Shown here: in pieces, positions 19,803 to 30,593 of the stretch
Layout of the letters: every line of letters begins with the position of its first letter
Numbering within the stretch: the first letter of the stretch is position 1
Assembly: GCA_034401795.1 (NCBI GenBank)
Contig: CM067372.1
Span: 13,216,940 to 13,280,939, forward strand
Direction: 5' to 3'
Length of the DNA: 64,000 nucleotides
Source: Chaetoderma sp. LZ-2023a
Lineage: Eukaryota > Mollusca > Caudofoveata > Chaetodermatida > Chaetodermatidae
Position numbers and translations under genes: made by a program
Notes under the pieces: generated by a model
The model's input: the letters and a program-made list of their open reading frames with translations, nothing else
Told to the model about the DNA's origin: nothing
The model's database searches: none

Positions 19803-21520
19803 TCATGAGCAGTCCAGTACGAGTTGTGTGAACATTGTTCCATTTAATGTAGCATCATTGATAATTCTTTCATCTACTCCGATGTCCTTAAGCAGTCTTT
19901 TCATGTCTGAGGTGAAGGGCTTCCTGATGTGTTCGAGGCATGAACATCTAGAGATGAAATGTATTAGATCTTCTGTGCCATCTTTACACAATGGGCAATC
20001 CGCATTCATGCTGTGTTGGTTAAATCTGCTTTTATTTGCTTGTAGGGTGAATGTGCCGAGGAACAATCTGCATTTAATTGATGCTTTGGTGATGGAGAGG
20101 CATTCGTAACCAGCACTGTCCCATACGGGGTGCACTTTTCCTACTGACAGGTTTTTGATGTTCAGAAACTTTAGAGCGCATCAGCTTTAAGTTTATTTTC
20201 CCAGTAGATATTGACAGCACGTGTTATTGCTCCTTTCCATGATTACTGTATTACATATACTGCAGCATCTGCTGTTCTATCTTGAAGGTGCTGAATTTGC
20301 CGTAACAGTTATTTATGGAGCTTGTCCACTTGGGCCATGTCCTTCATTGTTAGTTGTATTGTATCAAGACCATAGATAAGGCGTGGAATGACATACATAT
20401 TTAGAAGGTGGTTCGGGACTTTCGGGTTAAGCCCATTTGCCCCATGAAGGCCTGCACCCATAAGTGCATATACTGTTTTACGTGCCTCGGTTATTCGTTC
20501 GCTGATGACTTTTTCTGTCCAATATTTAGAGGTGCTGTCCCTGGTAATTCCTAAGTGTGTTACAGTATTTTCAATTGGTATAGGTAAACCATTGAACTGA
20601 AGATTTGGAAGGGTACTGTTACTGTTGAAGCAAACAACTGATGATTTGGCTTCACTTATGATATAATGTTCACCGTTTGCATAGTCTTGCTGTACACGGA
20701 GAAGTGACTGCAGGTCTTCGATATTACTAGCTACAAGGCACACATCGTCTGCAACAGTCGGTGAACTGCAGTGAGAAGTACCAATCTTACTACCAATACC
20801 TGGTTCCAGGACATTGTCAAGCAATGGGTTGATAAATAGCTTATAGGCAGTCGGAGACAATAATGTTCCATCCCATTTCACGCAGGGTGACATATTTGTG
20901 TACCACTCTTTCATTAGGAGCCAATTTCCGCTTTCTATGTGTATTTGATGAAGTGTACGGAGCATGGGCTCATGCCAGACGAGGTCAAATGCCTTTTGTG
21001 CATCTAGGAAGGCAATGTAGAGCGGTAGTCAGTTGTCCTTGGCCTCAGCAATCAGTTCAGTTAGGATTATAGCGGCATTAGAGGAAGATCTAGCCTTGGT
21101 GAAGCCTTTCTGAAGTGGATTCTGGGCGTTACTCACTAGGAGTTCGACTAGTTGTAGATGCACCTTTTCTACTATCTTCCCGATTATGCTGGTGATAGTA
21201 ATTTTCCTATAGAAGCTAGGGTCCTGCTTAGGCTTACCCTTCTTTTTATAGATTGGTGTAATGCGACCGACTTTGAAGGCTTCTGGAATTTTCCTTTTGC
21301 AGAGGACTTTGTTGATAATTGTGGTTATTGTCGATATAATGACCTTTCCCCCATATTTTAGATGCCCACTGGTGATGTTGAGCTGGTCAGCTACTTTGCC
21401 ATTTTTTAGGCCGTTAATAATCTCACCAACAGTGTCTGCCGTGACTTGTGGAGGTGGCTCGGTGTTAAGTTCATTAATTTCTTCGAGTAGAATGTGGTCA
21501 AGCATAATTTGCCATCTTTA
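19803..21520 (-). pseudogene. LINE G (Nimb/I-like) RT and zinc-knuckle tail
   Basis: Minus-strand LINE ORF2, 5'-truncated. From its 5' side: INGLKNGKVADQLNI, GRITPIYKKKGKP, a fingers region with SSNAAIILTELIAEA, YIAFLDAQKAFDLVWH (motif A), MSPCVKWDG, then a deletion that removes the VRQGG motif B so that the frame jumps to AYKLFINPLL, PTVADDVCLVAS (catalytic loop), and VTHLGITRDSTSKYW. The tail has GLNPKVPNHLLNMYVIPRLIYGLD and the CPLCKDGTEDLIHFISRC zinc cluster. The ADDV loop and tail fit the I/Nimb group common in molluscs (family knowledge). Frame breaks lie near 21030 and 20310-20135. Confidence 0.75.
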
Positions 21521-21535
21521 GCCTGATGCAATTAA

Positions 21536-22320
21536 GTGTGGGTCAGAAATATTCTTGTTTGCTGATAATACAAAACTATTCAAATCAATTCTTAAACAAC
21601 CAGATTCTGATACGCTGCAGGAAGATATAGACTTTATTTATGTGCCTGTGGACAGAAAACTCACTCCTAAAACTCCATCCAAAAATAAATAAAGCCAATC
21701 AAATCATGGGACTAATTAGGTGCACGTTTAACTACATAGATAAAGACAACTTTAAGTGCCTCTTTAAATCCCTTGTCAGGCCTCATATCGAATATGCAAA
21801 TGTAGTCTGGGCGCCTGTCCTAAAAAAAACCCCATGTAAATGCAATTGAAAATGTTCAAAGGCATGCCACAAAACTTATCCCAGGTATGCGCAACCTATC
21901 ATACTACAAAAGACTAAAAGAACTCAACTTACCAACTCTCACATTCAGAAGACTGCGAGGTGATATGATTGAGATATATAAAATACTTCACAACAAATAT
22001 GATCAACCTACATCAAACCTTATCAATCTTTTTGACAATAACAGATTGCAAGAGGTCATAGCCTAAAAATTCAGGAAATCAGAGCTATGTTAAATATAAG
22101 AAAGTTTTCATTTCCATTGCGCTGCACAGACCAATGGAAGAAACGTCCTGAACACATTATCAATGCACCTTCTATTAACTCTTTTTAATCCAGATTAGAC
22201 CAACTATGGAGTAAACACCCATTGCTATTCAACTTTGAATCTGATCCAATCTTTCATCCCACTTTCTTTAAAGAATTACTAACAAATCATGACTGTGATG
22301 ACAACCTATGACTGAAGTTT
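21536..22320 (+). pseudogene. LINE D, CR1-like 3' fragment
   Basis: CR1-like ORF2 thumb and tail in broken frames: LFADNTKLFKS (degenerate catalytic loop), INKANQIMGLIRCTFNYIDKDNFKCLFKSLVRPHIEYANVVW, then further pieces to about 22310. Stops and shifts are frequent. Only the last third of ORF2 survives. Confidence 0.65.
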
Positions 22321-22379
22321 TCCATATTCTGCATTTACTAGCCTAGCCCAGAATCCTATCCTTATCCCCACGTTTAAAA

Positions 22380-23130
22380 AAAAAGTCGTGGGTATTGTAA
22401 TCTTCTCCGTCCATCTGTCCGTCTTTCCATCTGTCTGTTCGTCCATCCATCATGCTATCTCCTCCCAAATCGTTGGGTGGAATTCAACCAAATTTAGTTT
22501 TGCTACCCATATGATTGCGCTTTGCAAGACGATATTTATATTTGGCTCTGACCCCTGGGGTCAGAGGGGTGGGGTCAAAAGCTCAAATATCATAAAAACT
22601 GTCTGTCACACTATCTCAAACGAAACCACTCCGCCTAACTTCGTCTGTCCATAACACATCTGCTGAAAAAAATTGTGAGTGTAGGTTCAAAACTCTTCGA
22701 GATCTTCTCCGGACAAGAAAATTTGACGAATTTGAGCTTTTCAGGAGCGATAACTCGGGCAAATATGGCCTGATTTTACCGAAACGAAAGCATTGTACTT
22801 CGTCTATCCCTAACACATCTGCCGGGGAAAAAATTGTGAGTGTAGATTCAAAACTCTTCAAGATCTGCTCCAGACTCGAAAATTTTGTTGAATTTGAGCA
22901 TTTATGGGAGGATAACTCAGGCAAATATGGCCGGATTTTGCCGAAACGAAATCAATGCACTTCGTCTATCCCTAACACATCTGCTGAAAAGAAATTGTGT
23001 GTAGGTTCAAAACTCTTCGAGATCTCCTCCAGACAAAAAATCAGACGGACAGGCGGATGGACGAACGCACTGCAAGATGGACGGACGGCGAGCGCTATCA
23101 CATAATACGACCACGCTTACGAGGGCATAT
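22380..23130 (+). repeat. Non-coding repeat with three internal units of about 160 bp
   Basis: Three diverged direct units share CTTCGTCTATCCCTAACACA near 22639, 22798 and 22963, followed by GTGTAGGTTCAAAACTCTTC. The outer parts are rich in tandem GTCCATCTGTCC and GACGGACGG strings, a pattern seen at the ends of many invertebrate repeats. Reading frames in it are by-products. The family is not identified. Confidence 0.65.
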
Positions 23131-24200
23131 AAAAATGGGCAGTATAACAACTTTCAGTCAAATATTCTTCACACTGATATTAGCACAATTAACAACTTTC
23201 AATTACGCCAAATATGAATCATATACATTGAAAAATATTCGATTGAAAATCACTGGTATCGTTGACAATCAAACCGTTTTCAAAATATTCAGCAGACGCA
23301 GGACTATATTACCTTCCCTCAAAATTCTACTGAGTATTTTTAAAACAACTTTATCAAAATGATCATCAGCAACTTTCAGTCAAATTGTTTTCAAAATAAT
23401 CATCAAATTTCGTTTGTTTGAATATAGTAGTGACCTGTGTAACGAGAATGTGTGGGTAATGCACCCGCTTGGGTTATAGCACGTTGTGGACAGCCTGCGG
23501 CCACAGCGGTGTTATTAATCTGCCCTAGGATCATGGATGAAGGGTTAATGATGGACCCAGGAGCACGTGAGACACCCTCCTCCTTTTAACCATCATTACG
23601 CGCAAATTGTTTTTAAATACTTTGCAATAACGTCAGTCGTTTTAGATACGATAGTTAAAATGCGGTCATTATGTCTCTGAGGGTTCCGTGTGTTTATAGA
23701 ATTGTATGTCGAGCGTACTTATGCTAAAAAGATTATTTGGTGCGTATGGTTTAACCATACGTTTTGAAAAGCCGTGAGATCAATCTTGAATCGAGATACA
23801 AAACCATGTGTTAATAATGAAAGAACGTGTTAGTACCTCACGTCTTGTTCTAAGCACAAGATATTACAATGTCCTCGCCGAGAGTTTGTAAAAAATCGAT
23901 AATAACGCCTGCACCCGCTCACCGGCTATTGCTGTTTACCGATGCTTAAAGATACGACAATTAAGAGCGACATTACAAGCGTAGTGGCATAATCATAGAT
24001 GGCCGTTTACTACAAATATAAATATATCCTTGTGGCTACAGATCAGTGATACATTATAACCATGTTTTTTACTATATAATTCAGTCCTGCCATAAGTGAC
24101 CACCTCGTGTTGCGCCATTACACGGACGCTAGAGACTTTCTTAACCCTTTTAACCCTCGAATTTCTTCAAGAAATTGTCCGTTTTCTTCATCATAGTACA
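23131..24200. other. No gene seen
   Basis: AT-rich sequence with a few short repeated phrases such as AACTTTCAGTCAAAT, which recur elsewhere (near 27000 and 31500). No coding frame or structured RNA could be supported. Confidence 0.4.
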
Positions 24201-24204
24201 AGAG

Positions 24205-25060
24205 AAGACTATTTTTGAAAATTTATCATCGGAATGACTGGCACTGCAGGCTATCCATTTGTCTAGTCATTGCGCTGGCAAACACCCCCCACCAACCACC
24301 ATCATCATCACCAACACCCACCACCACCACCACTACGACCTACACCCAACACCATGCATTAACCCCACCACCACCACCACCACCACCCACGCACCCGCCA
24401 ACCCATAGCGAATTTCTTCATATTCATACTTGCATCCTTAGAGAAGACTATTTTTGAAAATTTATCACCGGAATGACTGACTCTGACAGCTATCCATTTA
24501 TCTACACATTGTGGTCGGAATGTGTGAGAGCTCTGTGTTTGACAAAAATGGCATATAGGTTGGAGAGGGTATGTCAATGAGGATTTAATAAAGGTCTCGC
24601 TCGTATGCACACATGCTAATACGCAATACTGCTCGTTATACATTGTGCCCTTGTGCGTAGGTGTGTGCGTGCAACACTACGACCTACACCCAACACCAGG
24701 CATTAACCCCACCACCAACACCCACCCACCCGTCAACCCATAGCGAATTTCTTCATATTCATACTTGCAGCCCTAGAGAAGACTATCTTTGAAAATTTAT
24801 CATCGGAATGACTGCCTCTGACAGCTATCCATTTATCTAGACATTGTGGTCGTAATGTGTGAGAGCGCGGTGTCTGAAAAATGGTGTATAGGTTGGAGAG
24901 GGTCATGAGGATTTAATATAGGTCACGCTCGTATGCACACATGATAATACACGATACTGCTAGTTATACGTTGTGCCCTTGTGCGTGGGTGTGTGCGTGC
25001 CATGGTGTGCGCATGCGTGCGCCAGAAGACTTGTTGAAATTTTTTCCATCGGAATGACTG
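24205..25060. repeat. Fragments of a dispersed foldback repeat plus CAC-rich low complexity
   Basis: Four copies of a half element around GAAGACTATTTTTGAAAATT followed by ATCATCGGAATGACTG begin near 24205, 24440, 24777 and 25027. The same core is one arm of the foldback element at 48781-48899. Between them lie CCACCACCAC runs (24270-24400). The 24440 and 24777 copies share about 150 bp of downstream sequence, so a segmental duplication is likely. Confidence 0.6.
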
Positions 25061-25085
25061 GCTCTGCTGGCTAAAATGTATACGT

Positions 25086-25605
25086 ACATGTGAGAACGCA
25101 TGCGGTCTGCATGTTGTGAATTTGCGGGCGTATGTTGTGGATTGCGGGTGCATGATGCGGATTTGCGGATGTATGTTGTTGATTGCGGGCGCATGATGCG
25201 GATTTGCGGGTGTGTGTTACGGATGGCACCAAGAGTATGTACATGCCTGAACATGCATACACGCCAAAATGCATGCATACATGTGCGGCCGCATGCGGGC
25301 CGCATTTGCGGATTTGCGGGCGTATGTTACAGATTGCGGGCACATGATGCGGATTGCGGGCATATGTTGCGGATTGCTGGTGCATGATGCGGATTTGCGG
25401 GCATATGTTGCGGATTTGCGGGCGCATGATGCGGATTTGCAGGTGCGTGTTGCGGATGGCACCAAGTGTATGTACATGCCTGAACACGCATACATGCCAA
25501 AATGCATACATACATGTGCGGCCGCATGCGGGCCACATTTGCGGATTTGCGGGCGTATGTTGCGGATTACGGGTGCATGATGTGTATTGCGGGCGCAGTA
25601 CATAT
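25086..25605 (+). repeat. GC-rich minisatellite (GCGGATTTGCGGGCGTATGT)
   Basis: Tandem variants of a unit near 20-26 bp (GATGCGGATTTGCGGGCG..), broken twice by a longer block that runs from GGCACCAAG.GTATGTACATG to GCGGCCGCATGCGGGC. The same minisatellite and the same block recur at 28115-28365. Peptides read from it in five frames are cysteine- or histidine-rich artefacts of the repeat. Confidence 0.85.
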
Positions 25606-25758
25606 AATCCTATAACTGGTACAAATTCAATCCCTTTTCTCATTCCAGTTTAAACATCGCAAAGTGGTTGGACGTGTAACTGCAGAGTAGTTAGGCAGTC
25701 AGATTTCTTTGAAGAACCTTGTAACTTGAATACTTGCTAGATTTATCCTATAATCAAT

Positions 25759-26373
25759 ATGCCGAGACATAAATGCTTTGAATGTGCTTCGACTTTTAAT
25801 AGGTCAAATGACCTGAAGCGGCATAAGATCCGATTCCATAACGATGAAGATAGCAAAAATCTAGACAGTGAAGATGAAGAAATGACAGAGATGAATAGTG
25901 ACGATGATGAGCCAGTGGAGTTGGAGAGTGAAGCCGGTAATGACTCAGCGGAGACTGAGAGTGAAGATGAAGGTGAAGATGAAAAAGATGCCAGGGGCAA
26001 TGAGGAACTATTTACCATATTCCAAAATATTAAGCAGGTCTTAGACACTGAACAATCAGGTTTAGAAGATGAGGATGGTGAAGTGGACACAGACCCAAAT
26101 GGTGTGGGCAATGTGCCTATTTCCGTATATGCTGATGCTTTAGTTACAAAGTGTATAGACATAATGCTCCAGTCGAGAAGATTACAGAACTCTACACTCA
26201 TTAAAATAATTTGTCAGGAAATTAAAGATTCTATCGTCGAGGGGTACGCATACGATGAAGGAGTCTTCTCAGCTTTTCGAAAAAGAGAGTTTCTGATCAA
26301 GAAGTACATAAGGAACCATCTAGATGCTGAGGATAATGATGATGATTCTGACGGTGATGGATCTGATCCATAG
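25759..26373 (+). CDS. Acidic single C2H2 zinc-finger protein
   Basis: An intact 204-residue, intronless gene. Residues 4-27 form one C2H2 finger (CFECASTFNRSNDLKRHKIRFH). Residues 28-80 are very acidic (Asp, Glu, Ser). Residues 120-185 look like a folded helical region (VPISVYADALVTKCIDIML, IICQEIKDSIVEGYAYDEG). The end is an Asp-rich tail. The start ATG is the first in frame and fits the finger. A polyadenylation signal AATAAA lies 114 bp after the stop. I do not recognise the family. It could be a host gene, a retrocopy, or an accessory gene of the nearby Polinton. The absence of damage amid decayed elements suggests it is young or under selection. Confidence 0.7.
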   Translation: MPRHKCFECASTFNRSNDLKRHKIRFHNDEDSKNLDSEDEEMTEMNSDDDEPVELESEAGNDSAETESEDEGEDEKDARGNEELFTIFQNIKQVLDTEQSGLEDEDGEVDTDPNGVGNVPISVYADALVTKCIDIMLQSRRLQNSTLIKIICQEIKDSIVEGYAYDEGVFSAFRKREFLIKKYIRNHLDAEDNDDDSDGDGSDP

Positions 26374-26486
26374 GGAATCAGTCATCGATAAAATGGATCT
26401 CCAGAACATTGACTATTTGTTTATGCTACAGCAACTATACGTTTTATCATATGTAATATTTACTTCAATGTAAAAATATGGATACA

Positions 26487-26492
26487 AATAAA
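26487..26492 (+). promoter_or_regulatory. Polyadenylation signal AATAAA
   Basis: The hexamer lies 114 bp after the stop of the C2H2 gene, the only nearby candidate. Confidence 0.5.
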
Positions 26493-27810
26493 ACATTGGT
26501 TCTTTATGCACGTATTGATTTGATGATTGTAGCTACCCAGCCAGGTCCCCCCCCCCCCCCACATCCCTCGATATACAAATCGGAGTGCTGATGCTGTTGG
26601 TGGTGGTGGCGGTGGGGTTGGCGGTTGGTGGAAATAGGTGTTGTGGTGGATGATGGTGGTGGGGTTAATACTTGGTGGTGGGTGTTGGTGCTTAGTGGGT
26701 AGTGGTGCTGATGGTTATAGAGGGATGGTGATGGTGGTGATGGTGATGGTGGTGGTGATGGTGATGATGGTCGGTATTGGTAGTAGGTGGTTGCGGCCAC
26801 AATGTCCAGACAATGGTTAGCCAACTATATTATTTTTGTTGTCGGGGTCTCATTGCCTAGGTACTCATAATGCATTCATACTGTGTGTACCCGGACATGG
26901 TGACTTTTCCTAGTTTTATTACCTTTAACTGGCTGACTGGCGAGGTGTTTCAGACATTCCAGGGATCTACTTCCTAGCAAAATATTTTGGAAACGATTTG
27001 AGCAAAAGTTGATGCAGACAGTCAAATTATTTTCAAAATATTCACTAAATATCATGGAAATGATTTGATAGAAAGTTGTCGCTAACACCGCAGTCAAATT
27101 ATTTTCAAAATATTCGTACAACGCACATTGCCGACCTTGTAAACAAGTATGCTAGCATACCTCATCCCTCATGCCAGGCAGCACCGCACTAGCATACCTC
27201 ATCCCTCCTCCTCCTCATTCGTTCGACCTTAGTTATGCGACCACCTCTACACTCATTCCAGTGATGTTATTTTCTGATTCTTCAAACCTAAATCATGGTG
27301 CATTGGTAGTTTAAGCGAATAGTTTTGATACTAATTTGACGTAGGAAGCTACAATTCGCACTAGCGCCTTCATGCGCACAAACTCTTAAAAAAGTACTGT
27401 TCAATGCAACAATTTGACATAGGAAACCACGATTCCGCTTAGTTTCAAAATATTTTTTTACTACAACAACGAGGGACAGCATTGAACACCTAATACGTTA
27501 AACGATACAAGGGTGCTCGTCATTATTCGTCAACGATGACGACGGTGGATATTGTTACCCCCATTTTTATAACAATTTTTAAAATTTAATAATTAAATGA
27601 CTGTCGCTTTAAAGAGCACTCCTTAAATACGAGATGCATGATTATTATCTATATAATATTATGCATACAACATCGCTTGGATTAGCTATATATTACCCTC
27701 ATAGAGATGTACTTTGCTCTCTTTTAAAAAATTTAATGACTGGTAGGAAGCCGCTTAGTTTCATGTTTGAGGGTTTTAGATGACAGTTAACGCGTTTGCA
27801 TACAAATTGA
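26493..27810. repeat. Low-complexity GGT/GTG tract and foldback fragments, no gene
   Basis: 26590-26790 is GT/GGT-rich low complexity. 26950-27125 holds two copies of a phrase containing CAGTCAAATTATTTTCAAAA, related to the foldback at 52208-52299. 27130-27210 holds a short direct repeat (CTAGCATACCTCATCCCTC). The rest shows nothing. Confidence 0.5.
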
Positions 27811-27814
27811 AAGA

Positions 27815-28000
27815 TTAAAAGCGAATCATAGATGCTTTATGCACAATAACGAGGTGGTCAGAGAAAACATATTTCACTGGATACTTTTTTAATGCGCACA
27901 GATTTTTATGTGCATAAACCATTTAACAAACTGATCCATCGCGTCTATCCCGTGAACATATCCAAGATTTTCGCCTGCATGTATGTGTCATTATATGGAG
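27815..28000 (-). pseudogene. Relic copy of the Polinton DNA polymerase exonuclease region
   Basis: About 180 bp align by eye to 34215-34395 of the polymerase gene. Shared landmarks are GGTCAGAGAAAACATATTT versus AGTCAGAGAAAACATATTTT, and ACTGATCCA.C.CGTCTA.CCC followed by GAACATATCCA. Stops and gaps are dense. It is a second, much older or more damaged fragment of a related polymerase, separate from the main element. Confidence 0.65.
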
Positions 28001-28114
28001 GCCAGTACGGGTCAGTTTTTGATAGGATGATAGTCATCTCACGCGATATTCCTTACATGTTTTGTAGTAGAGCGATGTAGTATAAATGTAAATGTTAATG
28101 TACATTCGGCTAAA

Positions 28115-28365
28115 ATGTGTTGCGGATTTGCAGGCGCGTGTTGCGTATGGCAACAAGTATATGCACATGCCTGAACACGCATACACACCAAAATGCATGC
28201 GTACATGTGCGGCCGCATGCGGGCGCGTGTTGCGGATTTGCGGGCTCGTGTTGCGGATTGCGGGCGCATGTTGCGGATTGTGGGCGCATGATGCGGATTT
28301 GCGGGTGCGTGTTGTGGATGGCAACAAGTATATGCACATGCCTGAACACGCTACACGCCAAAATT
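28115..28365 (+). repeat. GC-rich minisatellite, second block
   Basis: The same tandem units and the same long interspersed block (GGCAACAAGTATATGCACATG, CATGCGGGCGCG) as 25086-25605, in the same orientation. The two blocks bracket the C2H2 gene and the polymerase relic. Confidence 0.85.
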
Positions 28366-28983
28366 CTTAGGTATGTAAACGTAGCACCCCTCCTTCGGAT
28401 GAACAGATGAACGGAGTCTGATATTGTCAGGTGTCGTCTGTTTCAAATCTAGGAGTAGATATGAGTGAGGTTCGCGTGTAGCGTCCTTATATGATTCGAT
28501 CAAATACTTGCCTGGGTACATCTGATTAGATAAAGAACGAATGGATAATGCATCACGGGGATTCTTAAACAATACCATGTAGTGACAGTTAACTGATAAG
28601 TCGCGTTAATTGCGAGACTTGTGAAACAGATTTTGTGCGACAAATATTACGCTACAATTCTCATGGTGAGAACGTTTTGTAAATAGGTCAGCTACATTCT
28701 CGTCGCATTTATTCATCAAATCGTCGATCACCAACAATGTTCTGCAACTTCTGTCTAGTTCAACATTCACACCCTCTTTAAATTCAACTTCTTTTGCCAA
28801 ATCGCTATACCCATCTTGCCACGCACCATATCAGTACACAATCCTCTGTGGAGGGAGAGTAATGGCATAGGGATCCCTTATTAGTGCTTTTATCATCTCA
28901 GTTTTACCGCACTGTGTTGGACCGCAGACAATCATAGTAAATGGGTGATGTAGCGTCGTATTGCAGTCAAGCGTTGATGCCAT
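28351..28983 (-). pseudogene. Polinton packaging ATPase (A32/FtsK-HerA type)
   Basis: The genome-packaging ATPase of Polinton-type elements, about 211 codons in one frame from ATG 28983. Walker A is GPTQCGKT near residue 22, Walker B is LLVIDDLMN near residue 80, and later blocks VLFKNPRD and DATREPHSYLLLDL are typical of the family. Two in-frame stops break it, TGA at 28831-28833 and TAA at 28606-28608, while frame is otherwise kept to the natural end. A TA-rich stretch (29037-29053) lies some 55-70 bp upstream of the ATG and could have served as a TATA element. Normal length is a little over 200 residues, so little is missing. Confidence 0.85.
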
Positions 28984-29149
28984 AGCGTCGTCACATGTGC
29001 GTCCACATACGACTAAGACGGTATACGCTCATGCGCATATATATATATATAACTTAGGCGTATGTGGATGCGTGTGAACCATCACTACGATGTAATATGT
29101 AGTTACTCTTCTGCGAATACCTTATCAATGCTTGATGGTTAACGAACAT

Positions 29150-29620
29150 TACGAATTGTAACATCGGATACTCGTGATGTAAGAGAAATGCTATGTCCAT
29201 TTAAGAATGCCACATAAATTAGGAGAAATGCTACGATTGCAACGTCAGATACTCGTAATGCAGGAGAAATACTGTGTCCATTTAAGAATTGTGACGTAAA
29301 ATTAGGAGAAATGCTACGATTGCGTCGTCAGATACTCGTAGGTGAAATATTGTGTACATTTAAGAATTGTTATGTAAAATTAGGAGAAATACTATGATTG
29401 TGACCTCGGATACTCGAGACGTAGGAGGAATGCTATGTCCATTTAAAAATTGTATCATAAAATTAGGAGAAATACTATGATTGTGACGTCAGATACTGAT
29501 GACGTAGGAGAAATGCTATGTACATTTAAGAATTGTGTCGTCATATACACGCTATGGAGCAGAAATGCTATGAACATTTAAGTGTATGATTATGACATCA
29601 GATACTTGTGCGATGAATCC
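29150..29620 (+). repeat. Minisatellite, unit about 83 bp, nearly six copies
   Basis: Diverged tandem units with landmarks AGATACTCGT, GAAATGCTATGTCCATTTAA and AAAATTAGGAGAAATGCT. Measured spacing between two starts (29233 and 29316) is 83 bp. No coding potential. It sits between the ATPase and the rest of the Polinton genes. Confidence 0.85.
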
Positions 29621-30119
29621 ATAACATCTTTAAATAGTTACAAAAATAAACACAATATTCCGTGAATATTTTGTCATGAAATTGAACAAAAACCGTCTAA
29701 CGGTGTTTTATTTAAGTATGCGCTATTCAGCTCACTCTATCATTCATTCACCTGGACCATTCTTCTCTAAAGAATAGCGATGGCACGCGCCATCAAGTGC
29801 CTCTGTCAAGTGAAAAGCGGGCATACCAACGCGTGCGGAGGAGGCGGGGGAGTGAATAGCGAGTCGCTAGCGACAGATAAAGAGATAGAGAGCTAGGTGC
29901 TAGTACTGCACAAGCGAAATCTGATTTTAAAACTTTTTTATTAATACAGACATCAATAATACATATCGTTACAAAGATACGAAAAAACACACCAAATACA
30001 TCATATTTTACAAAGCTATGATTGACAAAATAAAACAATTAATTATGTTATTTTTAAAAATAAAATAAGATACGTGGTAACAACATCTGTTTTTTATATA
30101 TTACATCCACAATGTACCT
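29621..30119. other. Intergenic Polinton sequence, no supported gene
   Basis: AT-rich. TTTTTATT strings near 29935 and 30050 would be polyadenylation-like signals for the minus-strand genes. A short plus-strand frame (29780, 38 codons with a Gly run) has no support. Confidence 0.35.
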
Positions 30120-30593
30120 CTACCATTCCGTCATACACATATGGTACAGTTCAGTACAATGTTCGCATATATAGTAATGGCAGACTAGTCGAGCGCAATA
30201 TTCGTATTCGTCCATTTCTAATAATGCCGCCTCATTATACAGTTCAAAATTGTCAATTAGATTAAGGTCAACATCAATCCCTAAACATGAATGTTCACGT
30301 TGACTCGGATGATTTACTAGACATCCGTAACAATCTCGCACAACCAACGAATGTATCTTTTCACACAGCATGGATGCGAATAATTTCTGACTAATCATTT
30401 GCACATGATCCGTAGGTCAATAATGGTGTGGATGACCCATAGTTTTACAATAGTGACACAATTTGACGGTATCGTCATCGACGAGATTTAGTTCGACATT
30501 GCTTAAAACCTCATCGAGGTATATAGCGTCCGTAGTAAGCGTATCGTGATTAGACATCTCTGCGGAATCACTAGTGGTTGGAATGTTATTCAT
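30120..30593 (-). pseudogene. Cys/His-rich small Polinton protein
   Basis: About 157 codons from ATG 30593. The N-terminal part has LCHYCKTMGHPHHY, a possible zinc site, then one in-frame TGA (30417-30419). The second part has CYGCLVNHPSQREHSCL, a CxxC...HPSQ..HxC pattern that I believe recurs in small proteins of Polinton-type elements, and a C-terminal CHYYICEHCTEL. The function is unknown. Its ATG overlaps the stop of the preceding PC4-like gene (ATGAATAA), a compact arrangement typical of viral gene blocks. Confidence 0.55.

Noticed and set aside
25071-25653. Several overlapping Cys/His-rich frames of 90-190 codons on both strands
   Set aside because: Five frames are open at once because the minisatellite lacks stops; no start context, domain or conservation.
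29780-29896. A 38-codon plus-strand frame with a Gly run
   Set aside because: Too short, no promoter or homology support, and against the direction of the other Polinton genes.
29793-30038. An 81-codon minus-strand hydrophobic frame
   Set aside because: It overlaps non-coding AT-rich Polinton sequence and has no motif or start support.
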